Assembly (NCBI GenBank): GCA_046330395.1
Contig: JAXLSS010000008.1
Span: forward strand, 46,417 to 110,416
Direction of reading: 5' to 3'
Source: Ga0077560 sp046330395
Lineage (GTDB): Bacteria > Actinomycetota > Thermoleophilia > Miltoncostaeales > Miltoncostaeaceae
Length of the DNA: 64,000 nucleotides
Each line of letters opens with the position of its first letter. Position 1 is the first letter of the stretch. Positions 1-10,881 of the stretch are shown piece by piece. The notes under the pieces were generated by a model. It did no database searches and was not told where the DNA came from. It saw only the letters and a program-made list of their open reading frames with translations. The position numbers were made by a program, and so were the translations under genes.

Positions 1-10
1 CCGACGGGCC

Positions 11-38
11 CTGACCGGCGATTGCGGGCCGGTATGCT
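11..38 (+). promoter_or_regulatory. Candidate sigma-A-type promoter for glyQ
   Basis: A -35-like CTGACC (11-16) and a -10-like TATGCT (33-38) are separated by 16 bases, upstream of the glyQ start at 93. This is a visual match to the vegetative consensus only. A strong GGAGGAGG ribosome-binding motif follows at 56-63, better spaced for a GTG at 70 than for the TTG at 93. Confidence 0.35.
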
Positions 39-92
39 GCCCGCGCCGAGCACCCGGAGGAGGACCGTTGTGATCAGAGCTGAGGCGGCCCT

Positions 93-954
<862 letters not shown>

Positions 955-962
<8 letters not shown>

Positions 963-3048
963 CCTGCTCATCGAGATCGGCTGCGAGGAGCTGCCCGCCT
1001 CGGCGTGCCGCGAGGCCATCGCCCAGGTACCCGGGCTGATGACCCAGGCGCTCGCGGCGGCGCGGCTGCCCGAGCGCGAGCCCACCGTGATGGTGGCGCC
1101 CCGGCGCATCGCGGTGTTCGTGCCCGACCTTCCCGAGGCCCGCGACGGGCGCACCGTGGAGGTGCGCGGCCCCGCCGAGCAGGCCGCCCTGGACGCCGAC
1201 GGCAACCACACCAAGGCCGCTGAAGGCTTCGCCCGGGCGCAGGGCGTGGAGGCCAAGGACCTGGTGCTGCGCGAGGACGGCGGCCGCCGCTACGTGTTCG
1301 CCGTGCGGCAGGAGCCCGCCGCCGACACCGCCGAGCTGATGCCCGAGCTGGCCCGCGCGGTGCTGGAGGGCATCCGCTTTGGCAAGAACATGCGCTGGGG
1401 TGACGGCGAGGGCCTGCGGTTCAGCCGCCCCGTGCGGTGGCTGGTGGCCAAGCTGGGCTCGCGCACCGTGGAGTTCGAGCTGCAGGGCCTGCGGGCCGGC
1501 GGCACCAGCCGCGGGCACCGGTTCCTGGGCGGCCCGGCGGAGATCGCCGACGCCGCCGGCTACCGCGAGGCGCTGCGCGCGCAGGCGGTGGTGGCCGACC
1601 ACGCCGAGCGCCGCACCGAGATCGTGGACGGCCTCGACCGCGAGGCCCGGCGGCTGGGCGTGGAGTGGAGCGACCCGGGCGGCAAGCTGGAGGAGGTGCT
1701 GTTCCTGGTGGAGCGGCCCGGCATCCTGGTGGGCGACATCAAGCCCGAGCACCTGCGGCTGCCAGAGCGCGTGCTCATCACCGCAATGCAGAGCCACCAG
1801 CGGTACTTCCCGCTGCGCGCCGCCGACGGCACGCTGCAACCGCGCTTCCTGTCGGTGAGCAACGGCGATCCCGCGCACGGTGAGGTGATCGCGCACGGCA
1901 ACGCCAGCGTGCTGGACGCCCGCCTGCAGGACGCCGCGTTCAGCTTCGACCGCGACCGCGAGGCCGGCCTGCCGGCCCTCAACCAGCGGCTGGCCACCAT
2001 CGTGTTCCACAAACGCCTGGGCACCATGGCCGACAAGCGCGACCGCCTGGAGGCCCTGGCCTTCCGCATCGCGGCCGACACCGGGCTGGACGCCGTCACC
2101 ATCGACCACGCCGTCAAGGCCGCATCGCTGGCCAAGGCCGACCAGGGCGCGGTGCTGGTGGCCGAGTTCAGCGACCTGCAGGGCGAGGTGGCCGCGGTGT
2201 ACGCAGAGCTCGATGGGGTGCCCGCCGATGTGTGCGCCGCGGTGCGGGAGCACTATCTGCCGGAGGGCCCCGACTCGCCGCTGCCCAGCGGTCCCGCAGG
2301 TGCGGTGGTGGCCCTGGCCGAGAAGCTGGACAACCTCACCGGGGCGTTCCTGGTGAACGAGGTGCCGAGCGGGTCGAAGGATCCGTACGCCCTGCGGCGC
2401 GCCGCCGCCGGGGTGGTTCGGCTGCTGCTGGACCGCGGCTGGGACACGCCACACGCCCCCTGGCTGTCCACCGCGGCGGAGGGGTTCCGCGGGCAGGGCG
2501 CCAACCTGGAACTGGACGACGCCACCGCCATCGGCAACCTGGAGGCCTTCATCGGCGACCGCCTGGCCTACACGCTGGCCGAGGAGGGCGTGGGTGCCGA
2601 GGCCAGCGCCGCGGCGCAGGGCGCCGGCCTGTCCAGCCTGGTGCGGGTGGCCGGCTGGGCGCGCGCCATCCAGGCCGCGCGCGGCACGGAGGCCTTCACG
2701 CACGCATGGACCGCGTGCACACGACTGGTCAAGATCGGGGCCCGCGCTGAGGACCCCGGTGTGCGCTTCGCGTCGGTTGGCGACGCGGGCGAGGACGCCC
2801 TGGCCGCCGCGCTCGCGGCCGCCCGGGCCGGGATCGAGGAGGGCCGCGCCGCGGGAAGCTTCACCGCGGCCCTCGACGCCGCACGGCCGCTGGCCGACGC
2901 GGTGGACCGTTTCTTCACGGACGTGCTGGTGAACGCCGACGACCCGGCGGTGCGAGCGCGTCGATACGCATTGGTGAACGAGGCCGCGGCGGTGCTGCTG
3001 CGCGTGGCCGACTTCACGAAAGTGACCGATCAAGGGGGCGAACGGTGA
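955..3048 (+). CDS. glyS: Glycyl-tRNA synthetase beta subunit
   Basis: This is the beta subunit of heterotetrameric GlyRS; it supplies tRNA recognition and is needed for charging. The 697-residue protein begins PDLLIEIGCEELPASACR, the typical beta-subunit start, and carries FGKNMRWGD and a central HD-like stretch. The ATG at 955 was chosen over an upstream GTG at 898 because it follows GCGGGAGG (941-948) and matches the family N-terminus. It overlaps glyQ by 8 bases, and its stop overlaps the ppdK start as GTGA, so glyQ-glyS-ppdK reads as one operon. No broken frame is seen. Confidence 0.95.
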
Positions 3049-5726
3049 GCACGGTGGCCACGAAGCGGGTGTATGACTTCTCCGAGGGCTCCCGGGACAT
3101 GAAGGACACGTTGGGCGGGAAGGGCGCGAACGTCGCCGAGATGACCCGCCTGGGGGTGCCGGTGCCACAGGGGTTCACCATCACCACCTCCACGTGCATC
3201 GACTACCTCAACAACGAGCACCGGTTCCCCGACGGCCTGGCCGACGAGGTCACCCAGCACCTCGCGAACCTGGAGGCGTTCGCCGGCAAGAAGCTGGGTG
3301 ATCCCACCGACCCGCTCCTGGTGTCGGTACGCAGCGGCGCCAAGTTCTCGATGCCGGGCATGATGGACACCGTCCTCAACCTGGGCATGAACGACGCCTC
3401 GGTGGAGGGCATGGCGGCCCGCACGGGCAACCCCCGGTTCGCATACGACTCCTACCGCCGCTTCATCCAGATGTACGGCGACGTGGTGGCCGAGGTGGAG
3501 CGGGCCCTGTTCGAGGAGGCCCTCACCGCGATGAAGACGGCGCGCGGGGTGAGCGCCGACGTGGACCTCACCGCCGACGACCTGCGCGAGCTGGTGGGCC
3601 AGTACAAGGACATCTTCCGGCAGCACAAGGGCGAGGACTTCCCGCAGGACCCGCGCGCGCAGCTGGACGGCGCCATCCGCGCGGTGTTCGAGAGCTGGGA
3701 CAACAAGCGCGCCCGCGACTACCGCCGGGTCAACCGCATCCCGCACGAGCTGGGCACCGCGGTGAACGTGCAGCAGATGGTGTTCGGCAACACGGGCCCC
3801 AAGTCGGCCACCGGCGTGGCGTTCACGCGCAACAACACCACCGGCGAGCACGACGAGCCGTTCGGCGAGTTCCTGGTGAACGCGCAGGGCGAGGACGTGG
3901 TGGCGGGCATCCGCACCCCCGACCCGCTGCCCGAGCTGGCCAACCACCTGCCCGAGGCGTACGACAAGCTGGTCCAGACGATGGCCATGCTGGAGAAGAC
4001 CTACAAGAACATGCAGGACGTGGAGTTCACCATCGAGGATGGCCAGCTCTACATGCTGCAGACGCGCAACGGCAAGCGCAGCGCGCAGGCCATGGCCCGC
4101 ATCGCGGTGGACATGGTGGATGAGGGCCTGGTGACCCCCGAGGAGTCCATGCAGACCCTGGTGGACGCCGGTCAGGTGCGCCAGCTGCTGCTGCCCCAGC
4201 TGGACGCCGAGAACGCGCCCCCGGCCGTCGCCACCGGCGTGGCCGCCAGCCCCGGCGCCGCCTGCGGCCAGGTGGTGTTCGACGCCGACGAGGCCGAGAC
4301 CCTGGGCAAGGCCGGCACGCCGGTGATCCTGGTGCGCGACGAGACCACCCCGGACGACTTCCACGGCATGGTGGCCGCCCAGGGCATCCTCACCGCCCGC
4401 GGGGGCAAGACCAGCCACGCCGCCATCGTGGCGGTGGGCATGGGCACCCCGGCCGTCACGGGTGTCAGTGCCATCCACGTGGACGAGGCCGCGGGTGTGG
4501 CCACCGTGGGCGACCAGACCCTCAAGGCCGGCGACACCGTCACCATCGACGGGACGACGGGCAGGGTGTACATCGGCGCGGCGCCGCTGCTGCCCGCCGA
4601 CCCGCACAACCCATACCTGGAGCGCATCCTGGGCTGGGCCGACCAGCACCGGGACCTCAACATCCGCACCAACGCCGACACCCCCGAGGACGCCGAGCGC
4701 GCCCGGGAGTTCGGGGCCGAGGGCATCGGTCTGTGCCGCACCGAGCACATGTTCGGCGGCGACGAGCGGCTGCCCATCGTGCGGGACATGATCATGGCCG
4801 ACAACCACGACGACCTGGTGGCCGCGCTGGACAAGCTGCGCGTGTTCCAGGAGGACGACTTCGTGGGCATCTTCCGGGCCATGGCGGGCTTGCCGGTGAC
4901 CATCCGCCTGCTGGACCCGCCGCTGCACGAGTTCCTGCCCGACCACACCGAGCTGCGGCTGCGGCTGGAGCGCGCGGAGCTCACCGGCACCTCCGACCCG
5001 GAGGCCGCCGAGCAGCTGCCCAAGGTGGAGAAGCTGATGGAGGTCAACCCGATGCTGGGCACCCGCGGGTGCCGCCTGGGCATCGAGATCCCCGACCTCT
5101 ACCGCATGCAGGTGGCGGCCATCATGAACGCGGCCTGCCGGGTGAAGAAGGAGTCCGGCCAGGCGCCGCTGGTGGAGATCATGATCCCCCTCGTGGGCTT
5201 CGAGGAGGAGCTGCGCCTCATGCGCCAGGAGACCATCGACGTCTGCGAGACCGTGCTGCGCGAGCAGAACGAGACCCTGGACTACATGGTGGGCACCATG
5301 ATCGAGCTGCCCCGGGCCGCCCTGGTGGCCGACGAGATCGCCCGCCAGGCCGACTTCTTCTCGTTCGGCACCAACGACCTCACCCAGACCACCCTCGGGT
5401 TCTCCCGCGACGACGCCGAGACCAAGTTCCTGGCGCGCTACCTGGAGCAGGGCGTGGTGCTGGTGAACCCGTTCGAGCACGTGGACGTGGCGGGCGTGGG
5501 GGCCCTGGTGCGCATCGCCAAGGACAAGGCCCGCGCCGTCAAGCCCGACATCAAGCTGGGCGTGTGCGGTGAGCACGGAGGAGACCCGGACAGCATCCGG
5601 TTCTTCGACTCGGTGGGCATGAACTACGTGTCCTGCTCGCCGTTCCGCGTGCAGACGGCGCGCATCGCGGCCGCCCAGGCGGCCCTGGATCGCAAGGCCG
5701 GCACGGCCGCCAGCTCGGCCGCGTAA
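3045..5726 (+). CDS. ppdK: Pyruvate, phosphate dikinase
   Basis: The enzyme interconverts pyruvate + ATP + Pi and phosphoenolpyruvate + AMP + PPi. The 893-residue length is standard. Visible parts in order are the N-terminal ATP-grasp nucleotide domain (KGANVAEMTRLGVPVPQGF, SGAKFSMPGMMDTVLNLG), the swivelling phosphohistidine domain with GGKTSHAAIVAVGMGTPAV (His about residue 458), and the C-terminal PEP/pyruvate barrel ending in GVCGEHGGDP and NYVSCSPFRV (catalytic Cys about 864). The GTG start overlaps the glyS stop by 4 bases. No regulatory kinase/phosphatase gene (PpdR type) follows. A hairpin lies just downstream. Confidence 0.96.
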   Translation: MSTVATKRVYDFSEGSRDMKDTLGGKGANVAEMTRLGVPVPQGFTITTSTCIDYLNNEHRFPDGLADEVTQHLANLEAFAGKKLGDPTDPLLVSVRSGAKFSMPGMMDTVLNLGMNDASVEGMAARTGNPRFAYDSYRRFIQMYGDVVAEVERALFEEALTAMKTARGVSADVDLTADDLRELVGQYKDIFRQHKGEDFPQDPRAQLDGAIRAVFESWDNKRARDYRRVNRIPHELGTAVNVQQMVFGNTGPKSATGVAFTRNNTTGEHDEPFGEFLVNAQGEDVVAGIRTPDPLPELANHLPEAYDKLVQTMAMLEKTYKNMQDVEFTIEDGQLYMLQTRNGKRSAQAMARIAVDMVDEGLVTPEESMQTLVDAGQVRQLLLPQLDAENAPPAVATGVAASPGAACGQVVFDADEAETLGKAGTPVILVRDETTPDDFHGMVAAQGILTARGGKTSHAAIVAVGMGTPAVTGVSAIHVDEAAGVATVGDQTLKAGDTVTIDGTTGRVYIGAAPLLPADPHNPYLERILGWADQHRDLNIRTNADTPEDAERAREFGAEGIGLCRTEHMFGGDERLPIVRDMIMADNHDDLVAALDKLRVFQEDDFVGIFRAMAGLPVTIRLLDPPLHEFLPDHTELRLRLERAELTGTSDPEAAEQLPKVEKLMEVNPMLGTRGCRLGIEIPDLYRMQVAAIMNAACRVKKESGQAPLVEIMIPLVGFEEELRLMRQETIDVCETVLREQNETLDYMVGTMIELPRAALVADEIARQADFFSFGTNDLTQTTLGFSRDDAETKFLARYLEQGVVLVNPFEHVDVAGVGALVRIAKDKARAVKPDIKLGVCGEHGGDPDSIRFFDSVGMNYVSCSPFRVQTARIAAAQAALDRKAGTAASSAA

Positions 5727-5740
5727 ACCGCACCAAACCG

Positions 5741-5782
5741 CCGGATGGCGGGCGGAACCACCACAGTTCCCTCGCCATCCGG
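5741..5782 (+). terminator. Hairpin after ppdK, probable terminator
   Basis: CCGGATGGCG (5741-5750) pairs perfectly with CGCCATCCGG (5773-5782) around a 22-base loop, 15 bases after the ppdK stop. No T-tract follows, as is common in GC-rich actinobacterial terminators. It sits between the housekeeping operon and the PAS genes. Confidence 0.5.
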
Positions 5783-5817
5783 TTCAAGGCCCACGGCACG
5801 AGGCCGATACGCGTGCC

Positions 5818-7149
5818 ATGGCCATCAATCGTGTGACGCCCACCGACCGTGAGCGGCGGTTCGAGGCGCACGAGCTGTTCTTCTCCACCACCGACCGCAA
5901 GGGACACATCCTCAGCGGCAACGAGGTGTTCAGCCGCATCTCCGGCTGGGACCGGGACGAGCTCATCGGCGCCCCGCACAACATCATCCGGCACCCGGAC
6001 ATGCCGCGCGCCGTCTTCCAGGTGGTGTGGGACTACCTGCTGGCCGGGCACCCCGTGGCCGGCTACGTCAAGAACATGGCCAAGAACGGTGACGCCTACT
6101 GGGTGATGGCCACCATCGTGCCGCACGGCGACGGGTTCCTGTCGGTGCGGCTCAAGCCCAGCGGCCCCCACTGGGAGGCCGTCCAGGCGGTGTACCCCAT
6201 CGTGCGGGCCACCGAGCTGGAGCTGGAGGAGCAGGGCATGCCGGTGCGCGAGGTCATCGAGCACTCGGTGGCCCAGCTGGTGGAGATCCTGCAGGGCGCG
6301 GGGTTCCCCACGTACACCGACTTCATGCGGGCCGCGCTGCCCACCGAGCTGCAGCTGCGGGGCCAGGCCATCGCGGGCCGCCCCCACGTGGGGCCCACAA
6401 GCGGCGGGCTGTACCACCTGGGCAAGCACCTGGACGACCTGTTCGCCTCGCTGGACCACTACCTCGACACCCACGAGGCCCTCTCCAAAGGGCTGGTGGG
6501 CGTGCGCAACTTCGCGGAGGACATCCGCCTGGGCGCCATGAACGCGCTGCTGGCCGCCACGCACCTGGACGGCCAGGCCGTGACGCTGGGCACCGTGGCC
6601 GACCTCATGGGCGCGTCCGCGCGGTCGGTGGCGGAGCAGGTGGGCGTGCTCACCGACGAGGCCGCCCCCATCATGAGCGTGCTGCACGACCTGGCGTTCA
6701 GCGTCTCGCTGGCCAAGGTGCAGGTGGACCTGGCCCGGTTCTTCGCCGAGGAGATCCAGGCCTCAGAGGGCGGTCACGCCGAGCACGGCGGCGACCTGCG
6801 CGACATCGTCGGGCTGGTCACCGGTGAGGTGCAGCAGGTGATGCGCGTGCGCGGCGACATCGAGGCCCAGCTGATGCCGTTGCGCGGCAGCATCGGCCAG
6901 CTGGAGGAGCGCATCAAGGTGCTGCGGTCGCTGGACGTGGCCGGCCGCATCGAGATCGCCCGCATCCCCGGCGCCGACCGGGTGGTGACCCTGTTCGACC
7001 AGATCCGCACCGAGCTGGGCACCGTGGGCGAGCGCATCACCGCAATGCACGCGGCCGTCGACCGCCAGGAGGCCGCCATCGACGTGGACGCCCTGGCGCG
7101 TGACGCCGCCGCGGCCACCGACGAGGCCGACCAGCTGGCCGCGGTCTGA
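5818..7149 (+). CDS. Soluble Aer-like PAS-domain protein (copy 1)
   Basis: A 443-residue cytosolic protein with no membrane segment or HAMP domain. Residues about 17-125 form a PAS domain closely resembling the FAD-binding PAS of the aerotaxis receptor Aer: LFFSTTDRKGHILSGNEVF, HNIIRHPDMPRAVFQVVW and YVKNMAKNGDAYWVMATIVP, with the RHPD and Trp positions kept. The remainder is helical; a stretch near residues 235-285 (DIRLGAMNALLAA, VADLMGASARSVAEQV) looks like a shortened, diverged chemoreceptor signalling hairpin. A role in redox or oxygen sensing is inferred. No che genes are in the window. It is followed 42 bases later by a paralogue. Confidence 0.7.
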   Translation: MAINRVTPTDRERRFEAHELFFSTTDRKGHILSGNEVFSRISGWDRDELIGAPHNIIRHPDMPRAVFQVVWDYLLAGHPVAGYVKNMAKNGDAYWVMATIVPHGDGFLSVRLKPSGPHWEAVQAVYPIVRATELELEEQGMPVREVIEHSVAQLVEILQGAGFPTYTDFMRAALPTELQLRGQAIAGRPHVGPTSGGLYHLGKHLDDLFASLDHYLDTHEALSKGLVGVRNFAEDIRLGAMNALLAATHLDGQAVTLGTVADLMGASARSVAEQVGVLTDEAAPIMSVLHDLAFSVSLAKVQVDLARFFAEEIQASEGGHAEHGGDLRDIVGLVTGEVQQVMRVRGDIEAQLMPLRGSIGQLEERIKVLRSLDVAGRIEIARIPGADRVVTLFDQIRTELGTVGERITAMHAAVDRQEAAIDVDALARDAAAATDEADQLAAV

Positions 7150-7191
7150 TCGCGGGCGCACCCCGCCCGGCCACCACGAATCGGAGCTCCA

Positions 7192-8598
7192 TTGGCACGC
7201 GAACGCCCGGTCCCCACCTCGCATGAGTCCCGCTTCGGGCTCGAGGAGCTGTTCTTCTCGCGCACCGACCGCAAGGGGCACATCCGCTCGGGCAACGACG
7301 TGTTCGTGCGCGTCTCCGGCTGGCCGCAGGACACCCTCATCGGGGCGGCCCACAACATCGTGCGTCACCCGGACATGCCGCGGGCGGCGTTCCAGCTGGT
7401 GTGGGACCAGCTGCTGGCCGACCGGCCCGTGGCCGCCTACGTCAAGAACATGGCCCGCGACGGCTCGTACTACTGGGTGATGGCCACCATCGTCCCGCAC
7501 GACGGGGGCTTCCTGTCGGTGCGCCTCAAGCCGACCGCCCCGCACTTCGACGCCGCCCAGGCCCTGTACGCCGCCGTGCGCGCGGTGGAGCTGGAGCTGG
7601 AGGCCGAGGGCACCCCGGTGGACGAGGTCATCGCGGCCTCCATGCCGGTGCTGGTGCGCGGCCTGAGCGACGCCGGCTTCCGGGACTACGCCGAGTTCAT
7701 GCGCGCCGCCCTGCCGGCCGAGCTGAGCAACCGCGACGCCGCGGTGACCGACGACCGCCTGGTGGGCTCCGACACGGGCCTGGCGCTCCTGGGCAAGCAC
7801 ATCGACGGCCTGTTCGCCACGGTGGAGCAGTACGTGGATTGCCACGCGGCCGTGCACACCGGCCTGGAGGCCGTGCGCTCGTTCGCGGAGGGCATCCGCC
7901 TGGGCGCCATGAACACCCTGCTGGCCGCGGTGCGGCTGGACTCCCGGGCCGCCACCCTGGGGGCCGTCGCCGACCTGATGGGCCAGTCGGCCAGCGCCGT
8001 GGCCGCCGAGGCGGCCAAGCTGCGCGTGGAGGCCGAGCCCATCCTGGAGCTGCTGCACGCGGTGGCCTTCCAGATGTCGCTGGCCAAGGTGCAGGCCGAC
8101 ATGGCCCGGTTCTTCGCGCTGGAGATGGAGGACGGCGCCGGTGAGGGCGCCGCGGTGCGCGAGCTGGACGGGCTGGTGGGCATGGTGTCCGGCGCCGTCA
8201 CGGGCGTGCTGGACCTGCGCACGGCCCTGGAGGGTCAGCTGCCCCAGCTGCGCAGCAGCATCGAGGACCTGGAGCGCCGCATCGGCGCGCTGCGCAACCT
8301 CGAGGTGGCGGGGCGCATCGAGGTGGCCCGCACCGACGACGCCGCGCGCGTGGTGACCATGTTCAACGAGGTGGGCTCCGAGCTGGAGCGGGTGGGGGAG
8401 CGCATCGGCCAGATGCACAAGGCCATCGACCGCAGCCAGGTGGGCGTCGACCGCGAGGCGCTGGAGCGTGACGGGCGCCGGGCCCGCGAGGAGTCGGCCG
8501 AGCTGTGCGCCGCCTGCGAGCTCAGCCTGGCGGAGACAGCAGCTGCAGCCGATCCCACGGAAAGCTCCGCATCAGCGCAGTCCGATCCGCCCCGTTGA
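7192..8598 (+). CDS. Soluble Aer-like PAS-domain protein (copy 2)
   Basis: A 468-residue tandem paralogue of the preceding gene. It keeps the same PAS landmarks (LFFSRTDRKGHIRSGNDVF, HNIVRHPDMPRAAFQLVW, MARDGSYYWVMATIVP) and the same helical region with DIRLGAMNTLLAA-type sequence (here GIRLGAMNTLLAA, VADLMGQSASAVAAE). The start is TTG at 7192, preceded by CGGAGCTCC. The C-terminal tail is unique and its last 77 bases overlap the 3' end of the convergent secreted-protein gene. Tandem duplication followed by divergence is the simplest reading. No transmembrane segment is visible, so any signal would be cytosolic. Confidence 0.7.
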   Translation: MARERPVPTSHESRFGLEELFFSRTDRKGHIRSGNDVFVRVSGWPQDTLIGAAHNIVRHPDMPRAAFQLVWDQLLADRPVAAYVKNMARDGSYYWVMATIVPHDGGFLSVRLKPTAPHFDAAQALYAAVRAVELELEAEGTPVDEVIAASMPVLVRGLSDAGFRDYAEFMRAALPAELSNRDAAVTDDRLVGSDTGLALLGKHIDGLFATVEQYVDCHAAVHTGLEAVRSFAEGIRLGAMNTLLAAVRLDSRAATLGAVADLMGQSASAVAAEAAKLRVEAEPILELLHAVAFQMSLAKVQADMARFFALEMEDGAGEGAAVRELDGLVGMVSGAVTGVLDLRTALEGQLPQLRSSIEDLERRIGALRNLEVAGRIEVARTDDAARVVTMFNEVGSELERVGERIGQMHKAIDRSQVGVDREALERDGRRAREESAELCAACELSLAETAAAADPTESSASAQSDPPR

Positions 8599-9502
8599 GG
8601 GCTGAGGCGAAGGGGTCCACCGCCAGCGCGGTGGGGTCCTCGCCGTACATCACCACCACCCCCGCGGTGTCGCGCACGATGATGCCGTGGTCCTGCGCGG
8701 CGTGGGCCAGCATGGCCACGAAGGGGGAGAGCCCCAGCCTGTCCACGTCCACCGACGGGTCCAGCCGGAACCGCTGACCCTCCGCGGGCGCCGCGGCCTG
8801 CGGGTCGGCGCCGTCGGTGCGGGTGGCCGGGGCCACGAACACCTTCGCCCGCGGGTGCGGGATGCCCAGCGCCAGGGCGTGGTCGATGCGGCCCCGGGCC
8901 ATGTCGTCGGCCGTGACCAGGCCGGCAACCAGCGGCAGGCCCGAGGCCGTGGCGCCGTAGGGTGACGGCAGCCACCCCGGGCTGGTGGACACGTGGGGGA
9001 TGCGGGCCCCGTGCAGGGCGCTGGGGCCGTCGGCGTCGTTGCGGAAGGCCCAGAACTCCCACATGGTGTCGGTGGACGGCTGCCAGATCACCAGGTGCCC
9101 GTCGGTGCCCGCCGAGGGCCGCGCGGTGGACGGCAGGGGCACCAGCCCCCAGCCGTACGGTGAGTCCACCTGCGCCATGAAGCCGTCGTCGCGGTCGCGC
9201 ACCCGCACCGCCGGCTGACTGCCGGGCACGATCACCACGGGCACGCTGTAGCGGTCGGTGTTGAAGTAGGCACCTGCCGCCGCCTGCCGGGCCAGGTTGG
9301 CCACAACGGCGGCCGAGTCGGCGGCCACCGGCGTGTCGCGGCTGAGCGGCGCGTTCCACACGCTGTCGGCCGCGAACCAGCGCTCGTCACCCCGCGCGCC
9401 CGCGCCGCTGGGCGCGTTGTTCCCAGGTCGTGAGAACAGCAGCGCCGCGCCGACCACCGCCAGCAGGGCGGCGGCCACCACGGCGCCGGTGCGGTGCCTC
9501 AC
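8522..9502 (-). CDS. Secreted protein of unrecognised family (short paralogue)
   Basis: A 326-residue protein with an N-terminal hydrophobic signal/anchor (VVAAALLAVVGAALLF). The mature part shares with the gene at 15311-16777 a set of motifs: SVWN near the start, YSVPV, VPLP, HLVIWQPSTDTMWEFW, HGARIPHVS, GATASGLP, RGRIDHALALGIP, PATRTDG, GQRFRLDPSVDV, VRDTAGVVVMYGEDP and FPWDRLQLL near the end. I do not recognise a named domain; the Trp/Asp-rich motifs would suit an extracytoplasmic carbohydrate-active or binding protein, but that is a guess. Its start overlaps the aminotransferase stop by 4 bases, so the two are co-transcribed in the polysaccharide island. Confidence 0.75.
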   Translation of the reverse strand: MRHRTGAVVAAALLAVVGAALLFSRPGNNAPSGAGARGDERWFAADSVWNAPLSRDTPVAADSAAVVANLARQAAAGAYFNTDRYSVPVVIVPGSQPAVRVRDRDDGFMAQVDSPYGWGLVPLPSTARPSAGTDGHLVIWQPSTDTMWEFWAFRNDADGPSALHGARIPHVSTSPGWLPSPYGATASGLPLVAGLVTADDMARGRIDHALALGIPHPRAKVFVAPATRTDGADPQAAAPAEGQRFRLDPSVDVDRLGLSPFVAMLAHAAQDHGIIVRDTAGVVVMYGEDPTALAVDPFASALNGADRTALMRSFPWDRLQLLSPPG

Positions 9503-10845
9503 GGCTCCACGTTGTGACGCCGGTACACGCTCATGCTGGGCGGGCCCACCAGCAGGCCGTCCACGCCACCGCGCTCCAGGGCCTGCCGGTACACCTCCAG
9601 GGCGGCCGCGAACGCACGGGCGGTGTGGTCCAGGTCGCGCGCCGTGTGGGCGTTGCTCACCAGCAGCGAGGGGGCCAGCACGCCGTTGCGGACCAGCTCC
9701 TGCAGGAACAGGGTGCGGTAGGCCTGCGAGGGGCGCCCCTGCGGGTCGCGGGTGCCGAACAGCAGGCCCTGGGGGCGGCCGCGCACGTCCACGGCGTCGC
9801 CCACGCCGGCGGCGTCGATCACCTGCCCCAGGAGGGTCCGCAGCGTCTCACCCGTCTGGGCCAGCCGGTCCACCACGCCCTCGCGGAGGTAGATGTCCAT
9901 CACCGCCATGGCGGCGGCCAGGCCCGGCGACTCCGCGCCGTGGGTGGTGGACAACAGGAACACCCGCGGTGCCGTGGTGGCCAGGCCACCCAGCTCCATG
10001 AGGTCGCGGATGCCCAGCAGGGCGCTGATGGCCACGCCGTTGCCCATGGCCTTGCCGAAGGTGGACAGGTCGGGGGCCACCCCGAACAGCGCCTGCCCGC
10101 CGCCCAGATGGAACCGGAACCCGGTGGTCATCTCGTCGAACACCAGCACGGTGCCGCGCTCGCTGCAGCGCTGCCGCAGGCCCTCCAGGAAGCCCGGCGC
10201 GGGGTCCACGTCGGGCCGGCAGGGCTCCAGCATGAGGCACGCCACATCCCCGGGGTGCCGGTCGAACAGCGCATCCACCGAGTCCAGGTCGTTGAACCGG
10301 AACGTGTCGGTGAGGGCCTTGGCCTCGTCGGGGATGCCGGCGTCCACCGGGGTGATCCCCATGGCCCAGTCGTCGTACGAGAAGAACGGGTGGTCCACGC
10401 ACAGGCCCACGAAACGGCGCCCGGTGGCGGCCCGCGCCAGCTTGAGGGCGGCGGTGTTGGCCGTGGAGCCGTCCTTGGTGAACTTCACCATGTCCGCGGC
10501 GGGCACCAGCGACAGGAGCGCCTCGGCCGCGTCGCCCTCCAGCAGTGAGGGGCGGTTGAAGTTGGTGCCGTCGCGCAGGGCGCGCGCGGCCGCCTCCACC
10601 ACCTCGGCCCGGCCGTGGCCCAGCGTGACGCAGCGCTGCCCCAGGGCGTACCCGATGTACCGGCGCCCGTCGGTATCCCATTCGTGGCACCCCTCGCCGC
10701 GCACGATCAGCGGCGGCGCGGTGTCCGGGTACTGGTCGTCGCCCTTGGCGTAGGTGTGGCTGCCGCCGGGGATGAGGCGATGCGCGCGGTGCTGCAGCGC
10801 CCGGGCCTCGGGGGACGGTTCGTGCGGCGTCGGCTGCGGGCTCAC
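9499..10845 (-). CDS. Class III PLP aminotransferase, glutamate-1-semialdehyde-mutase-like
   Basis: A 448-residue fold-type I, class III aminotransferase. The family pattern is clear: RLIPGGSHTYAKGDDQYP at the N-terminus, the FTKDGSTANTAALKLAR cofactor region, VFDEMTTGFR (cofactor Asp) and the PLP-lysine segment LSTFGKAMGNG. It resembles HemL in fold, but homologues inside glycan clusters act on sugar or sugar-derived carbonyls; given its place in a polysaccharide island I infer aminosugar or substituent synthesis over tetrapyrrole synthesis. An SD-like CGGAGAA precedes the GTG start. It is coupled to the downstream secreted-protein gene by a 4-base overlap. Confidence 0.8.
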   Translation of the reverse strand: MSPQPTPHEPSPEARALQHRAHRLIPGGSHTYAKGDDQYPDTAPPLIVRGEGCHEWDTDGRRYIGYALGQRCVTLGHGRAEVVEAAARALRDGTNFNRPSLLEGDAAEALLSLVPAADMVKFTKDGSTANTAALKLARAATGRRFVGLCVDHPFFSYDDWAMGITPVDAGIPDEAKALTDTFRFNDLDSVDALFDRHPGDVACLMLEPCRPDVDPAPGFLEGLRQRCSERGTVLVFDEMTTGFRFHLGGGQALFGVAPDLSTFGKAMGNGVAISALLGIRDLMELGGLATTAPRVFLLSTTHGAESPGLAAAMAVMDIYLREGVVDRLAQTGETLRTLLGQVIDAAGVGDAVDVRGRPQGLLFGTRDPQGRPSQAYRTLFLQELVRNGVLAPSLLVSNAHTARDLDHTARAFAAALEVYRQALERGGVDGLLVGPPSMSVYRRHNVEP

Positions 10846-10867
10846 GGGTTCTCCGGGGTTGTTGCGT

Positions 10868-10873
10868 TACATT
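10868..10873 (+). promoter_or_regulatory. Candidate -10 element for the GT2 gene at 10882
   Basis: TACATT ends 8 bases before the GTG start, a spacing that would give a nearly leaderless transcript. The 36-base gap between divergent genes leaves little room for anything else. No convincing -35 was found. Confidence 0.3.
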
Positions 10874-10881
10874 CTCGTGCG

